DNA of 64,000 nucleotides from contig JASNYH010000004.1 of NCBI GenBank assembly GCA_048500255.1, forward strand, positions 1-64,000. Reading direction: 5' to 3'. This stretch comes from JAMHWF01 sp048500255. GTDB taxonomy: Bacteria > Pseudomonadota > Gammaproteobacteria > Burkholderiales > Burkholderiaceae_C. The position numbers were made by a program, and so were the translations under genes. The notes under the pieces were generated by a model. The model was not told the DNA's origin. It worked only from the letters and a program-made list of their open reading frames with translations, and searched no databases. Below are positions 1 to 7,921 of the stretch, in pieces (position 1 is the first letter of the stretch; the number at the start of each line of letters is the position of its first letter).

Positions 1-79
1 CGACGCGATGGGCAATCCGGCAAGCCTCGAGCCCTTCGTGCGGTTGGCGACCGAGTTGAACGGCGCCGCAGCGCGCTAA
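1..79 (+). CDS. C-terminal tail of an unidentified protein (cut by window start)
   Basis: The frame starting at base 2 is open and ends at TAA 77-79. It encodes about 25 residues ending ATELNGAAAR. Codon use is the GC-rich type of the rest of the window, and the frame stops just before the convergent thioesterase gene. Too little is present to name a family. Confidence 0.5.
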   Translation, partial: DAMGNPASLEPFVRLATELNGAAAR

Positions 80-109
80 AGCGTCAGCCTCGATGCGACG
101 CGATGCCGC

Positions 110-529
110 TCACGACACCAGCGCGCGCAGCCACTCCGGCAGCGGCACCGACTTCTGCTGCTCGTAGTCGATCCACACCGTCGTCGCGCCACCCGTCGCG
201 TAGAGCGTGCCGGGCTGGTCGGCGCGCTCCAGCGTGATGAAGGTGTCGAAGCTCGAGCGGCCCGGGTTGGCGACGTAGTGCTTCGCAAGGACGTCGCCCG
301 GGTACTCGAGCTGGCGGATGAAGTTGCAGAACGCGTTGACGACGACGGGCCCCTGCCCGCCGCGCACCGGCGCGCCGCCGTGGCCGTGCAGCCAGTCGAT
401 GCGCACGATCTCGAAGTAGCGGAAATAGACGGTGTTGTTGACATGGCCCATCGCGTCCATGTCGCCCCAGCGGATCGGGAACACCATCTCGTGCACGAGC
501 TTCTTCTGCTCGGGAATGTCGATGCGCAT
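110..529 (-). CDS. Acyl-CoA thioesterase, YbgC/FadM-like hotdog fold (139 aa)
   Basis: Predicted cytoplasmic thioesterase hydrolysing acyl-CoA. The N-terminal motif DMDAMGHVNNTVYFRYFE, about residues 19-36, is the YbgC/4-hydroxybenzoyl-CoA thioesterase signature; its second Asp is the usual catalytic residue. Length fits the family (130-150 aa). The start is the ATG giving MRIDIPEQKK, because further upstream the frame is Arg-rich antisense-like sequence. It is the last gene of a leftward group with the YceH gene (44 bases away) and an SDR. The substrate cannot be told from sequence. Confidence 0.85.
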   Translation of the reverse strand: MRIDIPEQKKLVHEMVFPIRWGDMDAMGHVNNTVYFRYFEIVRIDWLHGHGGAPVRGGQGPVVVNAFCNFIRQLEYPGDVLAKHYVANPGRSSFDTFITLERADQPGTLYATGGATTVWIDYEQQKSVPLPEWLRALVS

Positions 530-573
530 GTCGTGTCTTCGTCGTCTTCGTCGTGTGGCGACGCCGCCGCGCG

Positions 574-1236
574 TCAGTCGAGGCTGACGCCGAGCTCGGC
601 GGCGAGCCGCGCGACCTGCGCGCGCAGCGTCGCCACCTCCTGCTCGAGCCGCGCCTGGTTGGCCTTCAACGCCGCCCACTCGCCCGCCGCGACGGCGTCG
701 GAGCCGGCAGGCGCGTCGGTCGACGCGGCGTCGCCTGCCGCGACCGGCCCACCGAGCAGGTGCATCCAGCGCGCCTCGCGCGAACCCGGCGCGCGCGGCA
801 GCCGCACGACGAGCGGCGGCTCGCGCGCCGCCAGCTCGTCGAGAAAGGCCTCGACCGACGAGATGTCGGCGAAGCGGTGCAGCCGCTCGGCGTTGGCGCG
901 CAGCTCGGCCGCCGTCTGCGGGCCGCGCAGCATCAGCGTGGCGAGGATCGCCACCGACTGGCTCGGCACGCCGAGCACGCGCTGCGCGTTGTGCTCGTAG
1001 CGCGCGACGCGGCTGCCGCTGACCTCGACGACGAGCGACAGCGCCTTCAGTTCGTCGACCGCGCCGAGCACGTCGGAATCGCTCGCCGCGATCACCGGGT
1101 CGCGAGCCGTCTTCTGGTTGCAGCCGGCGACCAGCGCATTGAGCGACAGCGGGTAGCTGTCGGCCACGGTGTGCTGCTTCTCGACCAGCACGCCGAGCAC
1201 GCGCGTCTCGAGCAGCGACAGGGCCCGCAGCGTCAT
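574..1236 (-). CDS. YceH family protein, DUF480 (220 aa)
   Basis: Matches the YceH/DUF480 family throughout: the start MTLRALSLLETRVLGVLVE, the stretch YPLSLNALVAGCNQK and the second winged-helix-like segment with LRGPQTAAELR. The family is two tandem winged-helix domains of unsettled function. The last ~45 residues are Ala-rich and end in a short heptad-like segment (LEQEVATLRAQVARL) that may form a coiled coil. It lies 19 bases downstream of the SDR gene on the same strand. Confidence 0.88.
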   Translation of the reverse strand: MTLRALSLLETRVLGVLVEKQHTVADSYPLSLNALVAGCNQKTARDPVIAASDSDVLGAVDELKALSLVVEVSGSRVARYEHNAQRVLGVPSQSVAILATLMLRGPQTAAELRANAERLHRFADISSVEAFLDELAAREPPLVVRLPRAPGSREARWMHLLGGPVAAGDAASTDAPAGSDAVAAGEWAALKANQARLEQEVATLRAQVARLAAELGVSLD

Positions 1237-1255
1237 CGTCGCCCGCGAGATCTCG

Positions 1256-2038
1256 TCAGACGGCGAAACCGTCGTCGGCCTGGATGACGGCGCCGTTGAC
1301 GAAGTGGCTCTCGTTGGCGCACAGCATCATCAGCACGGTGTCGAGGTCCTGCGGCTGGCCGACGCGCTTGCGCGGCAGCATGCTCATGAGCTTTTGCCCC
1401 TGCTCCGTCTGCCAGTAGTGGTGGTTGATCTCGGTGTCGATGTAGCCGGGGCAGATGGCGTTGACGTTGATGCCGAAGCGGCCCCACTCGAGCGCCATCG
1501 CGCGCGTCATGTGGATCACGGCGGCCTTGCTCATCGAGTAGACGCCGATCTGGCTCAGCACGCGCAGCCCCGCCATCGACGCGATGTTGACGATGCGCCC
1601 GCCCGTGAAGGTGCCCGGCGCCGCGCCCCTGGCGCGCGCGAGCATGCGCTTGCCCACCTCCTGCGCGACGAAGAAGGCGCCGCGCGTATTCGTGTTCATC
1701 ACGAAGTCGTAGTCCTCGGGCGTCACGTCGACGAGCTTCTGCGTCGTGCTGACGCCCGAGTTGTTGACCAGGATGTCGATCGCGCCCATCTCCGTCTCGG
1801 CGTGGGCGATCGCCGCCTTGATGCCGGTGTGGTCCGTCACGTCGATCGCCACGCAATGCGCATCCCCGCCGTTGGCCTCGATCTCGGCGCGCAGCGTCTT
1901 CAGCCGCTCGATGCGGCGCCCGGCCAGCACGACGGCGGCGCCGGCCCTGGCGAGCGTCTTCGCGAACTGCGTGCCAAGGCCGCTCGATGCGCCCGTCACG
2001 AGCGCGACGCGGCCCGACAGGTCGATGCTGAAACTCAT
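1256..2038 (-). CDS. SDR family oxidoreductase (260 aa)
   Basis: Classical short-chain dehydrogenase. The cofactor loop TGASSGLG is near residue 14, the NNSG segment near residue 95, and the catalytic Tyr-x-x-x-Lys is YSMSK near residue 165. The segment CPGYIDTEINHHYW follows and the end ADDGFAV is typical of FabG-like enzymes. An Arg soon after the Gly-rich loop (AGRRIERL) suggests NADP(H). The start MSFSIDLSGRVAL is preceded by an AAGGAGA-type ribosome site. It heads a leftward group and faces the ETF-quinone oxidoreductase across a 142-base divergent region. Substrate unknown. Confidence 0.88.
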   Translation of the reverse strand: MSFSIDLSGRVALVTGASSGLGTQFAKTLARAGAAVVLAGRRIERLKTLRAEIEANGGDAHCVAIDVTDHTGIKAAIAHAETEMGAIDILVNNSGVSTTQKLVDVTPEDYDFVMNTNTRGAFFVAQEVGKRMLARARGAAPGTFTGGRIVNIASMAGLRVLSQIGVYSMSKAAVIHMTRAMALEWGRFGINVNAICPGYIDTEINHHYWQTEQGQKLMSMLPRKRVGQPQDLDTVLMMLCANESHFVNGAVIQADDGFAV

Positions 2039-2180
2039 GAACGTCTCCTTCGCTGGGGTCGGCGGCACGATAGCAGATGGCGCCGCGCCGACACGCCGTG
2101 CGGCGCTCGTAGAATCCTGCGACCCTGCCTGCGCCGTCGCACCAGCTCTCGACGCCGCGATCGAAGAACGAAGGAACGCC

Positions 2181-3851
2181 ATGACCGCCCCCGACATCCT
2201 GGCCGAACACGGGCCGCGCGAAGCGATGGAGTACGACGTCGTCGTCGTCGGCGCCGGACCGGCAGGCCTGGCGACGGCGATCCGCCTCAAGCAGCTCGCC
2301 GCCGAGCGCGGCCGCGAAGTCTCGGTGTGCGTGCTCGAGAAGGGCTCGGAGCCGGGCGCGCACATCCTGAGCGGCGCCATCATGGATCCGCGCGGCCTCG
2401 ACGAACTGCTGCCCGACTGGAAGGCGAACGGCGCGCCGCTGAACCAGCCCGTCACCGCCGACAAGTTCCTCTTCCTCGACGCGCAGGGCGCGAAATCGAC
2501 GCCCGACTTCCTGCTGCCCGACTGCTTCAAGAACCACGGCAACTACATCGTCAGCCTGGGCAACGTCGTGCGCTGGCTGGCGCAGCAGGCCGAGGCGCTG
2601 GGCGTCGAGATCTTCGCCGGCTTCGCGGCGGCCGAAGTGCTCTACGACGAGCAAGGCGCCGTCAAGGGCGTCGCCACCGGCGACCAGGGCATCGGCAAGG
2701 ACGGGCAGCCGACCGGCAGCTTCCAGCTCGGCATGGAGCTGCATGCCAAGTACACCGTGTTCGCCGAAGGCTCGCGCGGCCACCTCGGCAAGCAGCTCAT
2801 CGCGAAGTACAAGCTCGACGCCGGGCGCGATCCGCAGAGCTACGGCATCGGCCTGAAGGAGCTGTGGGAAGTCGCTCCCGAGCAGCACCAGCCCGGCCTC
2901 GTGATCCACACCGCCGGCTGGCCGCTCGACCCCGACACCTACGGCGGCTCGTTCCTCTATCACCTGGAGGACCGCAAGGTCGCACTCGGCTTCGTCGTCG
3001 GCCTCGACTACGCCAATCCGTGGCTGAGCCCCTTCGAGGAGTTCCAGCGCTGGAAGACGCATCCCGCGATCCGCGCCACGCTCGAAGGCGGCAAGCGCCT
3101 GGGCTACGGCGCGCGCGCCATCACGGCCGGCGGCATCCTCAGCCTGCCCAAGACGGTGTTCCCCGGCGGAGCGCTCGTCGGCTGCGACGCCGGCTACCTC
3201 AACTCGAGCCGCATCAAGGGCAGCCATGCGGCGATCAAGACGGGCATGCTGGCCGCCGAGGCGGCGTTCGACGCCCTCGCCGCCGGCCGCAGCGGCGACG
3301 AGCTCGCGGCCTACCCCGCCGCGTTCGACGCCAGCTGGCTGCGCGCCGAGCTCGAGCGCTCGCGCAACTTCAAGCAGTGGTTCAAGAAGGGCCGCACGAC
3401 GGCGACGTTGATGACGGGCATCGAGCAGTGGCTGCTGCCCAAGCTCGGCTTCCAGGCGCCGCCGTGGACGCTGCACCGCACGAAGCCCGACCATGAATAC
3501 CTGCGCCCGGCCGACGCGTGCCCGCAGATCGCCTACCCCAAGCCCGACGGCAAGATCACGTTCGACCGGCTCAGCTCGGTGTTCGTCAGCAACACCAACC
3601 ACGAAGAGAACCAGCCGGCGCACCTGACGCTGAAGGACGCGTCGGTGCCGACCACCGTCAACCTCGCGAAGTACGCCGGCCCCGAGAGCCGCTACTGCCC
3701 GGCCGGCGTCTACGAGTTCGTCGAAGGCCGGCTCGTCATCAATGCGCAGAACTGCGTGCACTGCAAGACCTGCGACATCAAGGACCCGACGCAGAACATC
3801 GTGTGGGTCACGCCCGAGGGCGGCGGCGGTCCCAACTACAGCGGCATGTAG
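2181..3851 (+). CDS. Electron transfer flavoprotein-ubiquinone oxidoreductase (556 aa)
   Basis: Passes electrons from reduced ETF (acyl-CoA and amino-acid oxidation) to ubiquinone at the inner membrane. The FAD motif VVVVGAGPAGLATAIRL lies near residue 20, followed by the ETF-QO landmark EKGSEPGAHILSGA. The C-terminal ferredoxin-like part carries the 4Fe-4S cysteines, YCPAGVYE and later NCVHCKTCDIKDPTQN. The end GGGGPNYSGM is typical and the length is normal (~550 aa). Start ATG 2181 follows AAGGAACGCC; a later ATG at 2226 is possible but would remove the usual short lead. Confidence 0.96.
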   Translation: MTAPDILAEHGPREAMEYDVVVVGAGPAGLATAIRLKQLAAERGREVSVCVLEKGSEPGAHILSGAIMDPRGLDELLPDWKANGAPLNQPVTADKFLFLDAQGAKSTPDFLLPDCFKNHGNYIVSLGNVVRWLAQQAEALGVEIFAGFAAAEVLYDEQGAVKGVATGDQGIGKDGQPTGSFQLGMELHAKYTVFAEGSRGHLGKQLIAKYKLDAGRDPQSYGIGLKELWEVAPEQHQPGLVIHTAGWPLDPDTYGGSFLYHLEDRKVALGFVVGLDYANPWLSPFEEFQRWKTHPAIRATLEGGKRLGYGARAITAGGILSLPKTVFPGGALVGCDAGYLNSSRIKGSHAAIKTGMLAAEAAFDALAAGRSGDELAAYPAAFDASWLRAELERSRNFKQWFKKGRTTATLMTGIEQWLLPKLGFQAPPWTLHRTKPDHEYLRPADACPQIAYPKPDGKITFDRLSSVFVSNTNHEENQPAHLTLKDASVPTTVNLAKYAGPESRYCPAGVYEFVEGRLVINAQNCVHCKTCDIKDPTQNIVWVTPEGGGGPNYSGM

Positions 3852-3864
3852 CGGCGCGCGCGCG

Positions 3865-6138
3865 ATGAGGAGGCCCGCGCGGCTCGTCGTCACCGCCGCC
3901 CTGCTCGCCGCCCCCGCGCTGCCCGCGGCGGCACAGCCGGCAGCGTCGTCCGCGCCACCACCCTCATCGCAGGCGCAACTGCAGCCGCTGCCCGTGGCAC
4001 CGCTGGCGCCGCCGCAGCGCCCGCGCATCGGCCTCGCTCTCTCGGGCGGCGGCGCGCGCGGCGCGGCGCACATCGGCGTGCTCAAGGTGCTCGATGAGCT
4101 GCGCGTGCCGGTCGACTGCGTCGCCGGCACGAGCATGGGCGCCGTCGTCGGCGGCGCCTTCGCTGCCGGCACGACGCCGCTCGAGATGGAGCAGTTGGTC
4201 GCCGAGACCGACTGGAGCGACGTCTTCACCGACCGGCCGCCGCGCGGCGAGATCGCCGTGCGCCGCAAGCAGGAGGACTACAAGAGCCTGTTCGCGCCCG
4301 AGTACGGCCTGCGCGACGGAGCACTGCTGCTGCCGCGCGGCGTCGTCGCCGGCGTCACGATCGAGAGCTTCCTGCGCCAGCTCGCCGCGCCGGCCGCCGG
4401 CGTCGCGACGTTCGGTGCGCTGCCGGTGCCGTTTCGCGCCGTCGCCGCCGACATCGTGACCGGCCAGGCCGTCGTGCTCGACCGCGGCAGCCTGATGCAG
4501 GCGATGCGCGCCAGCATGGCCGTGCCCGGCGCCGTGACGCCGGTCGAGATCGACGGGCGCATGCTCGTCGACGGCGGCATCGCCGACAACCTGCCGATCG
4601 ACGTCGTGCGCTCGCTGTGCGCCGACGTCGTCATCGCCGTCAACATCTCGACGCCGGCGTTGAAGCGCGACGAGATCACGTCGGCCGTCAGCGTCGTCGC
4701 GCAGCTGATCAATCTGCTCGGCAAGGAGACCGTCGACCGCCAGCTCTCGGGCCTGCGCGAGAACGACGTGCTCGTCGTGCCCGACCTCGGCGACATCTCG
4801 GCCGGCAGCTTCGACCGCCAGGGCGAGGCGATCGCGCTCGGCGAGGCGGCAGCCTATGCGATGAAGGACGCGCTCGACCGCCTCGCGCTGCCCGAGCGCG
4901 AGTACGACGCGCTGCGCAAGACGCAGGTCGCCACCGGCAAGGCGCTCGGCACGGTCGACGAGATCCGCTTCGAGGGCCTGCAGCGCACCAATCCCGAAGT
5001 GCTGGCGACGCTGATCGAGTCCAAGCCCGGCGAGCCGCTCGACTCGCTCGAGCTGGCCGCCGACCTGCGGCGCATCTACGGCCGCGGCGACTTCGAGGCC
5101 GTCGACTACCGCATCGAGCAGGGCCCGGGCGGCCGCGCGCTCGTGATCCCGCTGCGCGAGAACTCGATCGGCCCTGACTACCTGCGCTTCGGCCTCGGCC
5201 TGGCGAGCGACTCGCACGGCGAGTCGGCGTTCAACGCCCTCGTCAGCTGGCGCCGCACCTGGCTCAACCGCGCCGGCGGCGAGTGGCTCGCGGAACTGCA
5301 GGTCGGCCGCGACAACCACGTCTTCAGCGAGTTCTACCAGCCGCTGGTGCGCACCGGCCGGCTGTTCGTCGCGCCCTACGGCTTCGCCGGCACGGGCCTG
5401 CGGTCCGTGTGGCTCGGCGACCGGCGCGCCGCCGACTTCCGCGTCGACGACCTGCGCCTGGGCGTCGACGTCGGCGCTGCGCTCGGCACCTGGGGCGAGC
5501 TGCGACTCGGGCCGACGCTGCGCGACATCGACTCGCGCGTGCGCACGGGCGTGGCCTTCGTGCCGATCGACGAGGCGCGCGTCGGCGGCCTGCGCCTGCG
5601 GCTGTTCGCCGACCGCTACGACACGCCGTGGTTCCCGCGCCGCGGCCATCGCGTCGTCGCTTCGGCCTTCACAGGCCGCGCCGAGGCTGCCGGCGCGCGA
5701 CAGGACTACCGGCGCCTCGAGGCGCAGGCGTCGACGGCGCTGAGCTTCGGCGCGCACACGATCGCGCTGCACGGCTGGGGCGGCACGGCGCTCGACACGC
5801 GGCTGCCGATCTACGACGCCTTCGTGCTCGGCGGCCCCTTCCGGCTGTCGGGATTCCCGCTCGGCCGCTGGGCCGGCGAGCGCGCCGCGTTCGCGTCGCT
5901 GCGCTACTACCACCAGATGCTGCGCCTGCCGTCGCTGCTCGGCTCGGGCGTCTATGCCGGCGCGTCGCTCGAGGCCGGCCGCGTCGACCGTCTCTACGAC
6001 GGCAGCGCGTCGAGCGGCAACCTGTGGTCGGGCTCGTTGTTCTTCGGCGCCGAGACCTTCCTCGGGCCGGCCTTCGTCGGCCTGGCCGCCGGCAACGACG
6101 GCAACCGCACGCTCTACCTGATGATCGGCGCGCCTTAG
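3865..6138 (+). CDS. PlpD-like patatin phospholipase with POTRA and Omp85 barrel, type Vd secretion (757 aa)
   Basis: Signal peptide 1-~25 (ALPAAAQ). The patatin domain is ~45-330: oxyanion loop SGGGARGAAHIG, nucleophile motif GTSMG (G-x-S-x-G), and catalytic Asp in DGGIADN. One POTRA-like segment follows (about 360-435, DEIRFEGLQRTNPEVL). The C-terminal ~310 residues are alternating beta-strand sequence typical of Omp85/BamA barrels. This order and size match PlpD-type autotransporters, which carry a lipase to the cell surface (family knowledge). The gene begins 13 bases after the ETF-QO stop. Confidence 0.92.
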   Translation: MRRPARLVVTAALLAAPALPAAAQPAASSAPPPSSQAQLQPLPVAPLAPPQRPRIGLALSGGGARGAAHIGVLKVLDELRVPVDCVAGTSMGAVVGGAFAAGTTPLEMEQLVAETDWSDVFTDRPPRGEIAVRRKQEDYKSLFAPEYGLRDGALLLPRGVVAGVTIESFLRQLAAPAAGVATFGALPVPFRAVAADIVTGQAVVLDRGSLMQAMRASMAVPGAVTPVEIDGRMLVDGGIADNLPIDVVRSLCADVVIAVNISTPALKRDEITSAVSVVAQLINLLGKETVDRQLSGLRENDVLVVPDLGDISAGSFDRQGEAIALGEAAAYAMKDALDRLALPEREYDALRKTQVATGKALGTVDEIRFEGLQRTNPEVLATLIESKPGEPLDSLELAADLRRIYGRGDFEAVDYRIEQGPGGRALVIPLRENSIGPDYLRFGLGLASDSHGESAFNALVSWRRTWLNRAGGEWLAELQVGRDNHVFSEFYQPLVRTGRLFVAPYGFAGTGLRSVWLGDRRAADFRVDDLRLGVDVGAALGTWGELRLGPTLRDIDSRVRTGVAFVPIDEARVGGLRLRLFADRYDTPWFPRRGHRVVASAFTGRAEAAGARQDYRRLEAQASTALSFGAHTIALHGWGGTALDTRLPIYDAFVLGGPFRLSGFPLGRWAGERAAFASLRYYHQMLRLPSLLGSGVYAGASLEAGRVDRLYDGSASSGNLWSGSLFFGAETFLGPAFVGLAAGNDGNRTLYLMIGAP

Positions 6139-6198
6139 CGGCACGCCTTCCGACCGCGCCGCCCGCAGGGCCGTGCGCCCGCCGCTACGCTGCGACGC

Positions 6199-7140
6199 GT
6201 GGAGGCACCGTCCCGGCCGCTCGTCATCGTCGCCAACCCGCGCTCGGGCGCCGAGCGCAGCCTGCAGGCGCTGCAGGCGCTGGCGCGCAATGCCGGCGCG
6301 GCCTGCGAGCTGCACGTCGTGCGGCGGCGCGGCGAGCTGCGCACGCGCGTCGACCAGGCGCGCGCCGCGGCCGAGCGCCGCGGCGGCGTGCTCGTCGCCG
6401 CCGGCGGCGACGGCACGATCAACGCCGTCGCGCAGGCGGCGCACGACGCCGACCTCGCCTTCGGCGTGCTGCCGCGCGGCACGTTCAACTACTTCGCGCG
6501 GCTGCATCGGCTGCCGCTCGAGCTCGACGACGCGTGGCGCGTGCTGCGCGCCGGCCGCGTCACGCCGGTGCAGGTCGGGCGCGTCAACCAGCGGCTGTTT
6601 CTCGTCAACGCCAGCCTCGGCCTCTATCCGCGCCTGCTCGAGGAGCGCGAGCAGCTCAAGCGCCGCTGGGGCCGCTCGCGAGCCGTCGCGTTCGCGGCCG
6701 GCCTCGTCACGCTGCTGCGCGAGCAGCGGCGGCTCGCGCTCGCCGTCGACCGCCTCGACGACGCCGATCCGCCGCGCGTCCTGCAGACCTCGACGCTGTT
6801 CGTCGGCAACAACGCGCTGCAGCTCGAGCAGGTCGGCGTGCCGGCGGCGCGCGCCGTGCCGCACGGCCGGCTCGCCGCCGTCAGCGTGCGCCCGGCGGGG
6901 CGGCTCGAGATGCTCGGTGTCGCGCTGCACGGCGCGCTCGGCCTGCTCGGCGACGCCGCGCACGTCGACGACTTCGCGTTCCGCGCGATGACGGTCGCGC
7001 CGGCCGGCCGCGTGCGCCTGCCCGTCGTGCAGGTGGCGACCGACGGCGAGACGGCGTGGATGCGCTGGCCGCTGCGCTTCGAGGTCGCCGAGCGGCCGCT
7101 GCGGCTCGTCGTGCCGCCGAACGAGGCCGTGCCGTCATGA
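6199..7140 (+). CDS. Diacylglycerol kinase family lipid kinase (313 aa)
   Basis: The DAGK catalytic fold is seen from the N-terminal VANPRSGAERS and the ATP-binding VAAGGDGTINAVAQ (GGDGT) near residue 74. GVLPRGTFNYFARLH matches the family's LPxGTxNxFAR box. About 310 residues fits YegS/DagK_cat proteins, which phosphorylate diacylglycerol or related lipids. The GTG start is preferred because no ATG precedes the domain. Its TGA overlaps the ATG of the phosphoesterase gene (ATGA), so the two are probably co-translated; a role in lipid recycling next to a secreted phospholipase is inference. Confidence 0.88.
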   Translation: MEAPSRPLVIVANPRSGAERSLQALQALARNAGAACELHVVRRRGELRTRVDQARAAAERRGGVLVAAGGDGTINAVAQAAHDADLAFGVLPRGTFNYFARLHRLPLELDDAWRVLRAGRVTPVQVGRVNQRLFLVNASLGLYPRLLEEREQLKRRWGRSRAVAFAAGLVTLLREQRRLALAVDRLDDADPPRVLQTSTLFVGNNALQLEQVGVPAARAVPHGRLAAVSVRPAGRLEMLGVALHGALGLLGDAAHVDDFAFRAMTVAPAGRVRLPVVQVATDGETAWMRWPLRFEVAERPLRLVVPPNEAVPS

Positions 7141-7898
7141 AGCTGCTGCAGGTCTCCGATCCGCACTTCGGCACCGAGCGGCCGGAGGTCGTCGAGGCGC
7201 TGCTCGCGCTGGCGCACGCCGAGCGCCCCGACGTGCTCGTGCTCAGCGGCGACGTGACGCAGCGCGCGCGGCGCGCGCAGTTCGACGCGGCGCGGCGCTT
7301 CGTCGAGCGCCTGCGTGTGCCCGCCGTGCTCGCCGTGCCGGGCAACCACGACATCCCTCTCTTCAATCTTTGGGCGCGGCTGACCGACCCCTACGGCGCC
7401 TGGACGCGCTGCTTCGGCCGCGATCTCGAGCCGGTGCTCGAGCGCGACGATGCGCTCGTCGTCGGCGTCAACACGACGCGCTGGTGGCGCCACCGGCACG
7501 GCGCGGTGAGCGCCGCGCAGGTCGAGCGCGTCGCGGCGCGGCTGCGCGCGGCGCGGCGGCAGCAACTGCGCGTCGTCGTGACGCACCAGCCGCTGCATGT
7601 GATCCGCCCGTGGGACGAGGCCAACCGGCTGCGCGGCCACGCCGCGGCGCTCGCCGCCTGGTCGGCCGCCGGCGCCGACGTCGTGCTCGGCGGCCACATC
7701 CACCTGGCGCACGTGCAGCGCGTCGGCGGCTTGTGGTCGGTCAACGCCGGCACCGCGGTGTCGAGCCGCGTGCGCCACGGTCGTTCGAATTCCGTCAACC
7801 TGATCCGCAGCGCCGGGCGCAGCGCCAGCGTCGAGCGCTGGGACTGCGATGCGGCGCGCGGCTTCGTGTGCGTCGAGGCGACGCCGATCCGGCCTTGA
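7137..7898 (+). CDS. Calcineurin-like metallophosphoesterase (253 aa)
   Basis: Carries the metallophosphatase signatures in order: DPHF (residues 9-12), LSGDVT (GDxx), PGNHD, the VTHQP His and GGHIHLAHVQ (GHxH). These supply the two-metal site. Size and pattern resemble CpdA/YfcE/YkuE-like phosphodiesterases; the substrate is not determinable. The start ATG overlaps the stop of the lipid kinase gene by four bases. The protein has no signal peptide, so it is probably cytoplasmic. Confidence 0.9.
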   Translation: MKLLQVSDPHFGTERPEVVEALLALAHAERPDVLVLSGDVTQRARRAQFDAARRFVERLRVPAVLAVPGNHDIPLFNLWARLTDPYGAWTRCFGRDLEPVLERDDALVVGVNTTRWWRHRHGAVSAAQVERVAARLRAARRQQLRVVVTHQPLHVIRPWDEANRLRGHAAALAAWSAAGADVVLGGHIHLAHVQRVGGLWSVNAGTAVSSRVRHGRSNSVNLIRSAGRSASVERWDCDAARGFVCVEATPIRP

Positions 7899-7921
7899 GC
7901 CGGCAGCGGACAATCGGCGCC

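Noticed and set aside
1233..4268. Very long open frames antisense to real genes, some over 1000 codons (also within 3964-6963 and 31929-36338)
   Set aside because: At ~70% GC, stop codons are rare in alternate frames. These translate to Arg/Ala/Gly-rich or His/Gln/Asp-rich low-complexity sequence without domains, while the overlapping frames hold clear families.
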